From Alkaliphilus peptidifermentans DSM 18978 (lineage in GTDB: Bacteria; Bacillota; Clostridia; Peptostreptococcales; Natronincolaceae): DNA of 64,000 bases. The stretch covers positions 48,932 to 112,931 of the forward strand of contig NZ_FMUS01000013.1 in assembly GCF_900101495.1 (NCBI RefSeq), given 5' to 3'. The translations under genes and the position numbers were made by a program. The notes beneath the pieces are model-generated. The model saw only the letters and a list, made by a program, of their open reading frames with translations. It ran no database searches and was not told where the DNA came from. Position 1 is the stretch's first letter; each line of letters opens with the position of its first letter. Shown here piece by piece: positions 16,691 to 26,729 of this stretch.

Positions 16691-17953
16691 ATGTTAAGAA
16701 CAGCACTTTTATTTTCTGGACAAGGGTCTCAGTTTATTGGAATGTGCAAAGAAATCCACCAGCAGTATGATGTTGTAAAACATACATTCGAAGAAGCCAG
16801 TGAAGCATTGGGATTCGATTTGTATAAATTATGCACTGAAGGTGATTCAAAGGAGTTGACAAAAACTGAAAATGCACAACCAGCAGTACTAACATCAAGT
16901 ATTGCCGCCTATAAAGTATATATGCAGGAGATAGGTATAAATCCAGTTTATTGTGCTGGACATAGCCTTGGAGAAATATCAGCATTGAGTTGTGCAGGAG
17001 CCATTAAGTTTTACGATGCAGTTAAGCTTGTACATAGTAGAGGGAAATTTATGCAGGAAGCTGTTGAGGAAGGTATAGGCGCAATGTCAGCCATCATTGG
17101 AAATGATATAGAGTTATTGGAATGGACTCAACGTGAATGTAAAAGGTATTCAAAGAAACAGGATATTGCAGTTGTTTCTAACTATAACTCTAAAAACCAA
17201 TTGGTGATATCAGGGCATAAGGGTGCTATAGAGCAGGTGGGAGATGCTTTAAAAGCTAGAGGGGCAAAGGTTATACCATTAAAAGTAAGTGCACCCTTTC
17301 ACTGTTGTCTGATGCAGCCAGCTGCTGAAAGAGTGAAGGATTTGCTGGAAGGGATTGAAATAAAAGACTTGCTCATTCCAGTCATATCTAATGTTGATGC
17401 AAAACCTTATATTAATAAGGCAGATGTCAAGGGTAATATCTACAGGCAAATGACAGCACCTGTAGAATGGGTGGAATCAATTATCTATATCCGCACTCAG
17501 GGTATAAATTTAGCCTTTGAATTGGGGCCTAGAGCTGTTTTAAAGGAAATGATAAAATACATAACAGATAAAATAGCTGTTATTTCAATAACCGATGGTG
17601 AAACAGCCAGTATTGCAAAGAGTATTATAGAAGAGAGGGCTGAAAAGGAAAAAGAGGAAATAAAGCAGGCTAAAGGCAAGCTGATAATGAAATCAATGGC
17701 AGCAGCTGTATCTACAAGGAATTTAAACTATGATAAAGAGCAATACACCGAAGGGGTTATAAAGCCCTACACTGTAATCAAGCAAATATGGGACAGAATT
17801 CAAGAGGAAAAAACTGAACCATCCATGACAGAAATGGAGCAGGTGCTTAAGCTTTTGAAATTAATTTTCACTATAAAAAAAGTCTCATTAGAGGAGCAAA
17901 ATGAAAGATTAAAGGAAATATTATGTGACACAGGCTTACATAAGCTGAATTAA
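16691..17953 (+). CDS. Free-standing malonyl-CoA:ACP acyltransferase (trans-AT type) with C-terminal extension
   Basis: Residues 1-300 are a FabD-type acyltransferase: 'LFSGQGSQFIGM', the nucleophile elbow 'AGHSLGEISAL', 'SRGKFMQEAV' carrying the arginine that binds the malonyl carboxylate, and 'SAPFHCCLM' with the catalytic histidine. It should load malonyl units on the discrete ACPs. The last ~110 residues form a charged, probably helical extension of unknown role, also seen in trans-acting ATs of antibiotic clusters. The ATG at 16691 follows GGAGGG at 16679; an in-frame TTG at 16676 is less likely. First structural gene of the operon. Confidence 0.88.
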   Translation: MLRTALLFSGQGSQFIGMCKEIHQQYDVVKHTFEEASEALGFDLYKLCTEGDSKELTKTENAQPAVLTSSIAAYKVYMQEIGINPVYCAGHSLGEISALSCAGAIKFYDAVKLVHSRGKFMQEAVEEGIGAMSAIIGNDIELLEWTQRECKRYSKKQDIAVVSNYNSKNQLVISGHKGAIEQVGDALKARGAKVIPLKVSAPFHCCLMQPAAERVKDLLEGIEIKDLLIPVISNVDAKPYINKADVKGNIYRQMTAPVEWVESIIYIRTQGINLAFELGPRAVLKEMIKYITDKIAVISITDGETASIAKSIIEERAEKEKEEIKQAKGKLIMKSMAAAVSTRNLNYDKEQYTEGVIKPYTVIKQIWDRIQEEKTEPSMTEMEQVLKLLKLIFTIKKVSLEEQNERLKEILCDTGLHKLN

Positions 17954-18006
17954 GCTATAAATGCTGATGTATGTAGATGAAAGCTGCGATGGGAGGTTGA
18001 AAATCA

Positions 18007-21000
18007 TTGGATAGAGATATTACATTGTATCCATTAACACATCCACAAAAAAGAGTATGGTATATAGAAAAAATTTACCCCAGCACTTCAGTAAATAATA
18101 TTAGTGGAACCGTAAGAGCTGAGGGGAAAATTGATTATAAAGTACTGGAAAGAGCTATAGATACGTTTGTGGAGGCCAATGATGGAGTAAGAATCCAATT
18201 AAAGGAAGTTGAAGGTGAAGGCTTTCAATATATTGAGGAATTTGTCAGCTGCCATGTGGACTTTTTTGATTTTAGTAATAGCTCAAACCCTGAAGAAGAT
18301 TTTAACGCATGGGCATGTGAAGAATCGAAAATACCCTTTATACTTGAAGATAGTCCTTTGTACTACTTTGCTATATTTAAAATTAATGAAGGGAGTAGTG
18401 GCTATTACGTAAAGTTTCATCATATAGTTTGCGATGGTTGGTCGATAAAGCTGATGACAGAACAGATAAGTCAAGCCTATAACAGCATTATTAACAATGA
18501 AGAAGAGTATCTGGAGAAGAAACCTTCTTATCTTCAATATGTAATAAATGAGAAGGCGTACCTAACTTCAGATAAAATCCATAAAAATAGAGAATTCTGG
18601 ACAAGTAAGTTTTCTGAGGTTATAGAGGGTATTACCAGGGGAAAAATTAATAATTTCCCAGGGAAAAGAAAATCCTTCCACTTTAATAAATATGAATCAA
18701 AAGAAATTCTTGAATATGTTAAAGAAAATAGTATATCCCTAAATACACTATTTACTGCGGCGACATTAATTTATTTAAGTATCGCTGAACAGCGGAATGA
18801 CATTACAGTAGGTATTCCCGTATTAAATAGAAGTGGCAAAATAGAAAAAAGTATAGTTGGTATGTTCACCAGTACAGTACCTTTGAGAATTAAGGTGGAT
18901 GAAGAAGAGGAAATTTACAGCTTTATTCAAAAAATAAAATCTGAAATGAAGAAGTGCCTATTTCACCAGAAATATCCCTATAATCTCCTTGTTCAAGATT
19001 TACAGCTAAAGAAAAAAGGGTATGACAATCTATTTGATGTATGCATAAACTACTATAATACAAAACTGGAGAGCAGACTAGAGGGTATACCCTTGGATAA
19101 CAAAGAAATCTATAACGGTAGGCAAATTTACCCGTTGCAAATAGTGATTAAAGAGTGGTATGGAGAAGGAAAACTGACTTTAGAGTTTGATTACCAGCAG
19201 GAACATTATAACGAAGGTAATATTGAAGATTTATTTTTATACATAAATAAAATCCTTAAATCAATAATTTCAAATGCAGGCATAAAACTAAAGGATATCA
19301 ATATTTTATCAGAAGAGCAGGTAAAATATCAGTTATGGGACTATAATGATACGGTAAATAACTATGATGACAATACAATAGATCAAATGTTTGAAGAAGA
19401 GGCACAAAAAACACCTGATAAAATTGCTGTTTCCTACAAGGAGAGGCAATTGACTTATAAAGAGCTTAAAATGAAATCTGATAAGCTAGCCAGCTTTCTA
19501 CTGGACAGTGGAGTTGAAAAAGGAGAAATTGTAGGCTTAATGACAAATCATTCTATCGAGACTATAATAGGTATTCTCGGTATTATGAAGGCTGGAGCTG
19601 CTTTTCTTCCTATAGATTCCAATTATCCTCCAGAGAGGATAAAGCACATGCTGGAAGAATGCAGTGTATCAACAATAGTTTCAAACTGTAAATTAAATAA
19701 TGACATTACTTTATCTTTTAATACCATACAGTTGGACAACCCTGAAATATATAAGCAAATATTACATTTGCCAGCCCGTAAAAATAAGCTTTCGGATATT
19801 GTCTATGTTATATACACTTCTGGATCTACAGGAAAGCCAAAGGGGGTACATGTTCAACACAGAGGTCTGGTAAATTATATAAAGTGGGCACAGAAAACAT
19901 ATGTAAAAAATGAGACGGAGGTTTTTCCCTTATATTCTTCTTTAACCTTTGATTTAACCATTACTTCTATTTTTCTGCCTTTGATTTCCGGAGGTAAAAT
20001 CATTATATACAGAGATGAGGATGACACAGAGTATGTCTTATATAGAGTCTTTAAAGACAAGCTGGCTACAATAGTAAAGCTGACGCCATCTCAGCTATCC
20101 TTGATAAAGGATATGGATAATGGGAAATCCACAGTTAAAAGGCTTATAGTAGGAGGAGAGGATTTAAAAGTAAGTCTGGCAAAGTCTATATATGAAAGCT
20201 TCCAGGGTGATATAGAAATATTTAACGAGTATGGGCCTACTGAAACAGTTGTAGGCTGTATGATACATAGATTTGATATAGATAGAGATACAGGTCTATC
20301 TGTACCAATAGGAAAACCTATTGATAACGTTCAGATATATATATTGGATAAATATATGAGACTTTTACCTCCAGGAAGCGTTGGAGAATTATATGTATCT
20401 GGTGATGGAGTTGCAAGAGGCTACATGAGAAAGCAGGATTTAACCGATGCTAGATTTATTACAAACCCCTTTATCAAGGGAAAAAGGATGTACAAAACTG
20501 GAGATTTAGCAAAGCTTAATCTGCAGGGAAATATAGAATTTGTCGGCAGAGCTGATAGACAGGTGAAGATTAGAGGACATCGCATCGAATTAGGAGAAAT
20601 AGAAAATTCCTTGCTGAGCTTTGAAGCAATAGAAAATGCAGTTGTCAGTATCCGTCAACAGGCTAATGGAGATAAATATCTATGTGGCTACATTGTAGAG
20701 AAGATAAAGGTAGATTTAAATGAACTAAAGGATTATTTAAGCCAATTTTTATTCAATTATGCAATACCAGAACACTGGATTTATATGGACAATATACCTT
20801 TAACGAAAAATGGAAAAGTAGATTATAATATGCTGCCAGAACCTGAGATAGTCACTAATAAAAAAATAGTAGAACCACGGAATTCAATAGAAAAGGTTTT
20901 ACTGGAGTATATTGTTGAATTAATAGGTGTTGAAGCAGTTGGAATGAAGGATAATTTTTTCCATATTGGTGGAGATTCAATAAAAGCCATTCAACTATCC

Positions 21001-22506
21001 TCCAGACTTCAAGGAAAAGGATATAAAATAAGGGTAGAGGATATTTTATCTAAGCCCCTTTTAGAAGAAATGGCTCTTTGTATATTGGAGGGGGAGTATA
21101 TATCAAAAAATAACAATAATACTTGTGAAGGAAGCATTAAAGCTTCACCTATCACGGAATGGTTTTTTGCACAAAACCTCCAAAACCCAGATTGTTTTAC
21201 CCAGTCGGTAATGGTTAATATAAGAGGGGGTATTGATGAAAATCAGTTTAATGATATATTTCAAAAACTAATCCAGCATCATGATATATTGAGGGTCAAC
21301 TATGATCCTATAAAAAAGGAGCTTTATTATAATAATAGATACTTGAATAACAATTTTAAAGTTGCTTTTTATGATCTTTCAAAGTATACAGTGGAAGAAC
21401 AGAAGAAAATGCTTCAACAGATTTCAACTGAGGAATCTGGGTTTAACATAGAAAGGGATATTTTGATAAAGGCATGCTTATTTTATATGGACAAGCAGCA
21501 GTATAAATTATTTATAAAAGTCCATCACCTGGCTATTGACGGTGTTTCCTGGAGGATACTGATAGATGATATCTCTACTGCAATTGAGCAGTTAATTTTA
21601 GGAAGGGAAATAGAATTACCTTCAAAGACAAGCTCATATAGTCAATGGTGTGAAGAAATAAATAGATTTTCTATAGATAAGGCTCTGGAAAAAGAAAAGA
21701 GCTACTGGCAAGAAATTGTTCAAAAAGAGATTACATTTCCTGCAGCAGGAAAGAAGTATTTTAAATCCAGCACTAAGAAAGGTTTAACAATAACAGCGCA
21801 GCTTACAGAAGATGAAACAGCAAATTTAGTCTATAGAGCAAATCGTGCCTATAACACTAAGGTGAATGAATTACTGATTATTTCATTGGTTATGACTATT
21901 GCACAGCTTAGTGGAAGTTCCAGTGTGGTTTTAGAGCTGGAAAGTCATGGTAGAGAACACTCCCTCATGGAAAGTGACTTAACTAGAACAGTTGGCTGGT
22001 TTACCAGTATGTTTCCCACCTCCTTTAAAGCTGAGGGAATAGAAGAGATGGATATTCTAATTAAAAGTCTAAAGGAACAAATCAGGGAAATACCATATAA
22101 CGGAATAGGGTATGGAATTCTCAGATATCTGAAAAAGCAAATACAGGATAATTATGAGAATACAAGATTACGGTTTAACTATATGGGTGACATGGATGAT
22201 ATAGGTGGATACAAATATGTAAAAGATGCTGGTATATGCTTTTCAGCCTACAGTGACGCATCAAATATTTTGACATGTCCCATGGTAATTAATGCTCTGT
22301 TGATGGAAGATAAGCTAACCATACTAGCCACCTATGACGAAAAGCTTATCAATACAGATAAATGTAAAGAGTTTATAAATTTATATGTAGAAAACATAAG
22401 TAAAATAGTTGATTATTGTATCAGTAAGGATACTATCCAATATACTGTCTCCGATTTTGATTTGGTAAAGATTTCTCAAGAGGAGCTAAATAATTTAATT
22501 AAATAA
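18007..22506 (+). CDS. NRPS initiation module C-A(Asn)-T-E
   Basis: A single 1,499-residue module. The C domain (~1-450) has an intact active site 'HHIVCDG' at 138-144, and as the first domain it probably joins an acyl starter to the amino acid. The A domain (~460-960) has 'IYTSGSTGKPKGV', 'FNEYGPTET', 'YKTGDL' and 'NGKVDY'. I read its specificity residues as D-L-T-K-I-G-E-V-G-K, one change from the published asparagine code DLTKLGEVGK. The T domain has 'GGDSIKAIQL' near residue 990. The C-terminal domain is an epimerase ('HHLAIDGVSW', 'VGWFTSMFP', 'FNYMGD'). Together this predicts N-acyl-D-asparagine, the same layout as ClbN of colibactin. A hairpin follows the gene. Confidence 0.92.
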   Translation: MDRDITLYPLTHPQKRVWYIEKIYPSTSVNNISGTVRAEGKIDYKVLERAIDTFVEANDGVRIQLKEVEGEGFQYIEEFVSCHVDFFDFSNSSNPEEDFNAWACEESKIPFILEDSPLYYFAIFKINEGSSGYYVKFHHIVCDGWSIKLMTEQISQAYNSIINNEEEYLEKKPSYLQYVINEKAYLTSDKIHKNREFWTSKFSEVIEGITRGKINNFPGKRKSFHFNKYESKEILEYVKENSISLNTLFTAATLIYLSIAEQRNDITVGIPVLNRSGKIEKSIVGMFTSTVPLRIKVDEEEEIYSFIQKIKSEMKKCLFHQKYPYNLLVQDLQLKKKGYDNLFDVCINYYNTKLESRLEGIPLDNKEIYNGRQIYPLQIVIKEWYGEGKLTLEFDYQQEHYNEGNIEDLFLYINKILKSIISNAGIKLKDINILSEEQVKYQLWDYNDTVNNYDDNTIDQMFEEEAQKTPDKIAVSYKERQLTYKELKMKSDKLASFLLDSGVEKGEIVGLMTNHSIETIIGILGIMKAGAAFLPIDSNYPPERIKHMLEECSVSTIVSNCKLNNDITLSFNTIQLDNPEIYKQILHLPARKNKLSDIVYVIYTSGSTGKPKGVHVQHRGLVNYIKWAQKTYVKNETEVFPLYSSLTFDLTITSIFLPLISGGKIIIYRDEDDTEYVLYRVFKDKLATIVKLTPSQLSLIKDMDNGKSTVKRLIVGGEDLKVSLAKSIYESFQGDIEIFNEYGPTETVVGCMIHRFDIDRDTGLSVPIGKPIDNVQIYILDKYMRLLPPGSVGELYVSGDGVARGYMRKQDLTDARFITNPFIKGKRMYKTGDLAKLNLQGNIEFVGRADRQVKIRGHRIELGEIENSLLSFEAIENAVVSIRQQANGDKYLCGYIVEKIKVDLNELKDYLSQFLFNYAIPEHWIYMDNIPLTKNGKVDYNMLPEPEIVTNKKIVEPRNSIEKVLLEYIVELIGVEAVGMKDNFFHIGGDSIKAIQLSSRLQGKGYKIRVEDILSKPLLEEMALCILEGEYISKNNNNTCEGSIKASPITEWFFAQNLQNPDCFTQSVMVNIRGGIDENQFNDIFQKLIQHHDILRVNYDPIKKELYYNNRYLNNNFKVAFYDLSKYTVEEQKKMLQQISTEESGFNIERDILIKACLFYMDKQQYKLFIKVHHLAIDGVSWRILIDDISTAIEQLILGREIELPSKTSSYSQWCEEINRFSIDKALEKEKSYWQEIVQKEITFPAAGKKYFKSSTKKGLTITAQLTEDETANLVYRANRAYNTKVNELLIISLVMTIAQLSGSSSVVLELESHGREHSLMESDLTRTVGWFTSMFPTSFKAEGIEEMDILIKSLKEQIREIPYNGIGYGILRYLKKQIQDNYENTRLRFNYMGDMDDIGGYKYVKDAGICFSAYSDASNILTCPMVINALLMEDKLTILATYDEKLINTDKCKEFINLYVENISKIVDYCISKDTIQYTVSDFDLVKISQEELNNLIK

Positions 22507-22516
22507 ATTCAAATTT

Positions 22517-22557
22517 GAAACCCCATAGGAGATATGAAAAAGCTCCTATGGGGTTTC
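22517..22557 (+). terminator. Strong hairpin between NRPS and metK (terminator-like)
   Basis: A perfect 15-bp stem (GAAACCCCATAGGAG with CTCCTATGGGGTTTC) around an 11-base loop, followed by the weak tract TTATAAAAT. As it lies inside the operon, it may be a partial terminator overcome by LoaP, or an RNA processing or stability element. Confidence 0.55.
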
Positions 22558-22587
22558 TTATAAAATATAAGGTAGAGGAGTGTAGGT

Positions 22588-23820
22588 ATGAGTAAAAAAA
22601 TATTATTTTCATCTGAATCTGTAACCGAAGGTCATCCAGATAAAATCTGTGATTGCATATCTGACGCAGTACTGGACGCCGTTATAGAGAAGGATCCAGA
22701 AGCTAGGGTGGCATGTGAAACAGCTGTTACAACTGGACTTGTACTGGTAATGGGGGAAATAACCACAAAGGCTTATGTGGAAATTCCAGATATAGTTCGC
22801 AGTACAATTAAGGAGATTGGATACGATAATTCCGTATATGGGTTTGATTACAAAAGCTGCTCTGTTATTACGTCAATTGATAAGCAATCAGAAGATATTG
22901 CTTTAGGAGTTGACAAGGCAAAGGACAAAGAGAATTGCGAAAATTTATACAGCCAGTGTGAAGGGTATTGTAATGATAATCCGGCGGAGGGAAGTATTCT
23001 CGGTGCAGGTGATCAAGGAATGATGTTTGGATACGCTTGTCAAGAAACCGAAGATTATATGCCTATGCCCATTTATCTAGCCCACAAGCTTACCAAAAAA
23101 CTTACTAAACTAAGGAAATCAAGAGGTATTGATTATCTAGGGCCAGATGGAAAAGCCATCGTAACTGTTGAATACCAGAACAATATACCTGTGAGAATAG
23201 ACAATATTGGGGTATCGATCCAGCACCTGCCAGAGGTGGATAGGGGTACTTTAGTATCTGACATTGTTAATAAAGTAATTATTCCAGAGATACCTAAGGA
23301 ACTAATAGACAATGCCACCAGATTTATGGTGAATCCTACTGGTCGCTTCGTAAAGGGCGGTCCATGTGCAGATTCAGGTCTTACAGGCAGAAAAATTATA
23401 GTTGATACATATGGAGGCTTTGGAAGACATGGTGGAGGAGCATTCTCTGGTAAAGATCCAACAAAGGTAGATAGAACCGGTGCTTATGCAGCCAGATATA
23501 TAGCTAAAAACATAGTGGCTGCAGGCTTGGCAGAAAGATGTGAAGTGCAGATTGCCTATATCATTGGTGTAGCTAATCCAGTTTCTTTACATATAGATAC
23601 CTTTGGAACTGGAAAAATCCATAGCAATAAAATAGTTAAGATAGTCAAAAGTATTTTTGATTTAAGACCATCGGCCCTTATAGATAATTTTATGCTGAAA
23701 AGACCAATATATAAAGCCCTTTCATCCTACGGTCATTTTGGACGTCCCGAGCTGAATCTTCCATGGGAGCAATTGGACAAAGTAGATGAAATAAAGGCTA
23801 AAGCAAGTACATTGGCATAG
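22588..23820 (+). CDS. metK: S-adenosylmethionine synthetase
   Basis: A full-length MetK of 410 residues making SAM from methionine and ATP in the cytosol. '[12 protein letters not shown]', '[12 protein letters not shown]' and '[20 protein letters not shown]' are intact. It sits inside the biosynthetic operon, 15 bases before a ketosynthase gene, so it is likely a dedicated copy supplying SAM for the eight radical SAM enzymes encoded here; a housekeeping copy is expected elsewhere. Confidence 0.95.
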   Translation: MSKKILFSSESVTEGHPDKICDCISDAVLDAVIEKDPEARVACETAVTTGLVLVMGEITTKAYVEIPDIVRSTIKEIGYDNSVYGFDYKSCSVITSIDKQSEDIALGVDKAKDKENCENLYSQCEGYCNDNPAEGSILGAGDQGMMFGYACQETEDYMPMPIYLAHKLTKKLTKLRKSRGIDYLGPDGKAIVTVEYQNNIPVRIDNIGVSIQHLPEVDRGTLVSDIVNKVIIPEIPKELIDNATRFMVNPTGRFVKGGPCADSGLTGRKIIVDTYGGFGRHGGGAFSGKDPTKVDRTGAYAARYIAKNIVAAGLAERCEVQIAYIIGVANPVSLHIDTFGTGKIHSNKIVKIVKSIFDLRPSALIDNFMLKRPIYKALSSYGHFGRPELNLPWEQLDKVDEIKAKASTLA

Positions 23821-23834
23821 GATGGAGAAAAATT

Positions 23835-25049
23835 ATGACAAATATAATTGTTACTGGTATGGGGGTTGTTTCAACAGCAGGAAACGACTTAAATACATTT
23901 TGGGATACCCTGGTGAATGGGAAAGTAACCTATGGAGAAATAGACGAATTTAAAGAAGACCCCAACTATAGAATTAAAGTAGGAGCAAAAATTAAGGATA
24001 CAGCCTGGACTAAAAATATTCCAAGTAACATGGAAGAATACGGTAAAGCAGCAAAATATGCTGTAAGGGCAGTCAGCAATGGACTTAATGATGCAGGCTT
24101 AACATCCAGTAGATTGCATAAAAACCGTACTGCCATTATTATAGGAACCACTATGGGGGAGATACAGGTAGAGGAGGAAGTAACACAGCTAAAGTGTAAG
24201 CTAGGACTTGATCAGGTTCCACCAGAGCTTTTAAACCAGTATAGAACAGATAATATAGGAAATGCAGTTAAGAAAGTTTTGCAGATATCAGGACCTGCCT
24301 ATATTGTTCCAACTGCCTGTGCAGCAGGTAATTACGCAATCGCATTGGGGAGGCGACTGATTGAGTGGAATTATGTAGATGTGGCTATTGCAGGAGGAGT
24401 TGATGTATTTTCTCGGGTTGCCTTTACTGGCTTTCAACGCTTGCTTTCACTAGCACCAGATATTTGCAGACCCTTTGACATGGAAAGAAAGGGGTTGGTG
24501 GTGGGAGAAGGATGTGGAATATTGATTATGGAAAGGTTAGGGTGGAGAAATGATCAAAATAATAGATACGGAGAAATTTTAGGTGTAGGCTTAACCTCAG
24601 ATAGATACCATATGACAGCTCCCCATCCAGAAGGAGATGGAGCCCAGCGAGCTATTGTACAAGCATTATATGAATCAGGACTTTCACCAAATCAAATTGA
24701 TTATATTTCAGCCCATGGTACTGGAACCACCATGAACGATAAGGTAGAGGTAAAGGCTTTGATGGAGGTTTATGATAATATAAAAATTCCTCCCATAAGT
24801 TCAATTAAATCAATGATAGGACATTCTATGGGTGCAGCAAGTGGGTTGGAGCTAATTGCATCATTTCTTATGATGAAGAAGGGTATAATGCTGCCTACTG
24901 TAAATTATAGTACACCTGATCCTGATTGCTCTGTCGATTGTGTTCCAAACCTTGCAAGAGAAGGTACAATGAGATATATACTATCAAATTCATATGCTTT
25001 TGGAGGACAGGTTAGCAGTATTATTATAGGCAGGGGAGATTATATATGA
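23835..25049 (+). CDS. Beta-ketoacyl-ACP synthase (FabF/KS-alpha type)
   Basis: A 404-residue discrete ketosynthase with a complete triad: cysteine in 'PTACAAGNYAIALG', histidine in 'SAHGTGTTMND', histidine in 'IGHSMGAASGLE'. It condenses malonyl-ACP with an acyl primer. It overlaps by four bases (ATGA) with the next gene, which is a ketosynthase relative without the active cysteine, so the two probably form a KS/chain-length-factor heterodimer as in type II polyketide synthases. Confidence 0.9.
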   Translation: MTNIIVTGMGVVSTAGNDLNTFWDTLVNGKVTYGEIDEFKEDPNYRIKVGAKIKDTAWTKNIPSNMEEYGKAAKYAVRAVSNGLNDAGLTSSRLHKNRTAIIIGTTMGEIQVEEEVTQLKCKLGLDQVPPELLNQYRTDNIGNAVKKVLQISGPAYIVPTACAAGNYAIALGRRLIEWNYVDVAIAGGVDVFSRVAFTGFQRLLSLAPDICRPFDMERKGLVVGEGCGILIMERLGWRNDQNNRYGEILGVGLTSDRYHMTAPHPEGDGAQRAIVQALYESGLSPNQIDYISAHGTGTTMNDKVEVKALMEVYDNIKIPPISSIKSMIGHSMGAASGLELIASFLMMKKGIMLPTVNYSTPDPDCSVDCVPNLAREGTMRYILSNSYAFGGQVSSIIIGRGDYI

Positions 25050-26014
25050 ATAAAAGAGTTTTTATTACTGGTATAGGCTGTGTATTGGGAAATAGATTTC
25101 AAGAGGATGGGAAATATTATTCCATTGCAGAAGGACAATATGAAGATATAATAGCCAGGCGAAGGCTTAATGCATTAGATCGTATCAGTAAACAATGTAT
25201 AGCAGCTGCTGAATTGGCTTTTATGGATGCAAATCTGAAGGAGGAGAGGATTCCTGAGGATTGTGGTATTTTTTTTGGCACTGCATTTGGTCCTATAAGC
25301 AGTATACATAAATTTGATACAGTATCAGTTGAAAAGGGAGCCCTTTTTGTTAACCCCAGTCATTTTCCAAATACTGTCCTAAACTCACCTGCATGTCGAA
25401 CTGGCATTGAATTTGCCATAGCAGGACCAGTATATACAATATGCAATGGCATTACATCTACATTAGATGCTTTAGGGTTGGGTTATTGCCATGTTAAAAA
25501 TAATATTACTTCACTTGTTATCGCTGGTGGTGTAGATGAAGTATCGGAGCTTCAGTTAAAAACATATGATTCCCATAATACTATAGTAGAAGGCTGTGGC
25601 TTTGCAGTATTGGAAAGTGAAGAATATATGGAAGATAAAAATAATGTCTATGAGATACTTGGCTATGATACCTTTAGTGTTTTGAAGGAAGATACCCACC
25701 AAATATGCAGGGAATTGTCCGATAGGATAGGGGAGCTGGTTAAATCTTTAGACTTGCAAAGTGATGTAATATTCTTCAGCATTTATAGCTGTTTAGCCAG
25801 TGAAACTGTTGAAAAAATATTGGAAGAAATAAAACAATATTTCAATAATCCAATAAAATATAAGCTTGTTACTGAAGATTTTATTGGAGCAGGTGGAATA
25901 GTTCAATTGTTTGATTTAATGAAAAACTCTGAAAATACAAGGGGTTTAAATATATTATTAAATATGGATGAAGGTAAAGCAACGATGTTACTATTGTCAA
26001 AATATATCAAATAA
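25046..26014 (+). CDS. Chain-length-factor-like ketosynthase homologue (KS-beta), catalytically inactive
   Basis: A shortened (322-residue) thiolase-fold protein. Family blocks such as 'GIFFGTAFGPI', 'FPNTVLNSPACRTGI' and 'VIAGGVDEVS' are visible, but the position of the active cysteine is replaced (block 'YTICNGITSTLDALG', which aligns glycine to it) and the 'HGTGT' histidine is missing. Such proteins pair with an active KS and set product length. Translational coupling to the gene before it supports this. Confidence 0.75.
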   Translation: MNKRVFITGIGCVLGNRFQEDGKYYSIAEGQYEDIIARRRLNALDRISKQCIAAAELAFMDANLKEERIPEDCGIFFGTAFGPISSIHKFDTVSVEKGALFVNPSHFPNTVLNSPACRTGIEFAIAGPVYTICNGITSTLDALGLGYCHVKNNITSLVIAGGVDEVSELQLKTYDSHNTIVEGCGFAVLESEEYMEDKNNVYEILGYDTFSVLKEDTHQICRELSDRIGELVKSLDLQSDVIFFSIYSCLASETVEKILEEIKQYFNNPIKYKLVTEDFIGAGGIVQLFDLMKNSENTRGLNILLNMDEGKATMLLLSKYIK

Positions 26015-26037
26015 ATTATTTATTGGAGGGTAAATTT

Positions 26038-26286
26038 ATGAGTGTAAAAAATACTGTTACAGAAATTGTTTGTGAAATAATTGGGATGCAGGCTGATGAG
26101 ATTAATCCCGATGCTTCCTTTAGTGAGGATATGGGAATAGATTCTCTAAGAGCATTGGAAATTCTTGCAGCCATTGAGAATATATTTGAAATAACCATTG
26201 ACCCAGAGAGATTAAAGGACATGGGTTCACTCAACAAGGTTATTAAAGTAACTGAAGAGCATGTGAAATGTTGTGATAATTTATGA
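26038..26286 (+). CDS. Acyl carrier protein 1
   Basis: An 82-residue ACP with the phosphopantetheine serine in 'GIDSLRALEILAAIE'. It should carry the growing chain for the flanking ketosynthases and dehydratase. The ATG at 26038 follows GGAGGG; an in-frame TTG at 26023 would put the ribosome site inside the gene. It overlaps the dehydratase gene by four bases. Confidence 0.92.
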   Translation: MSVKNTVTEIVCEIIGMQADEINPDASFSEDMGIDSLRALEILAAIENIFEITIDPERLKDMGSLNKVIKVTEEHVKCCDNL

Positions 26287-26729
26287 TTACATTTGATAAG
26301 ATAAGAAGATATTTGAAACAGGAAGCGCCCTTTGTATTTATTGACAAGGTTTTGGAATATGAGGTGGATAAAAGAATAGTGGCTTTAAAAAATGTATCAG
26401 GTGGTGAATTGTTTTCGTCATTGCATTTTCCAGAAAAGGCCATTTATCCAGGGGTTTTTCTTGTGGAATCTGTGGCTCAAACAACCGCTGTTTTATGCTA
26501 TATTTCTAGAAAAGATGAAGAATCCCAAGATACACAATATTTAGCCCTTGGAGGGATACAGCAATTTCAATTTATAAAACCTGTAAAGCCAGGAGATTCC
26601 CTTATAATTCAAGTGGACATAACAAAAAGAATTGCCAATATGGTTTTAGTAAAGGCAGTAATCACCGTAGATAAGGCTGTAGTAGCGTGTGGACAGCTTT
26701 CCTTCGGAGTGATGAAGGATGAGGAATAG
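26283..26729 (+). CDS. FabZ-type 3-hydroxyacyl-ACP dehydratase
   Basis: A hot-dog fold protein of 148 residues. 'FVFIDKVLEYE', the catalytic histidine in 'SLHFPEKAIYPG' (usual glycine before His-Phe-Pro replaced by leucine) and the catalytic glutamate in 'VFLVESVAQTTAV' fit FabZ. It would dehydrate 3-hydroxyacyl-ACP to the trans-2-enoyl form. No enoyl reductase gene of a known type lies nearby, so double bonds may be kept. Confidence 0.88.
   Translation: MITFDKIRRYLKQEAPFVFIDKVLEYEVDKRIVALKNVSGGELFSSLHFPEKAIYPGVFLVESVAQTTAVLCYISRKDEESQDTQYLALGGIQQFQFIKPVKPGDSLIIQVDITKRIANMVLVKAVITVDKAVVACGQLSFGVMKDEE

Noticed and set aside
22507..22587. SAM riboswitch before metK
   Set aside because: Only a simple 15-bp hairpin is present; none of the S-box conserved motifs is visible and the space is too short.
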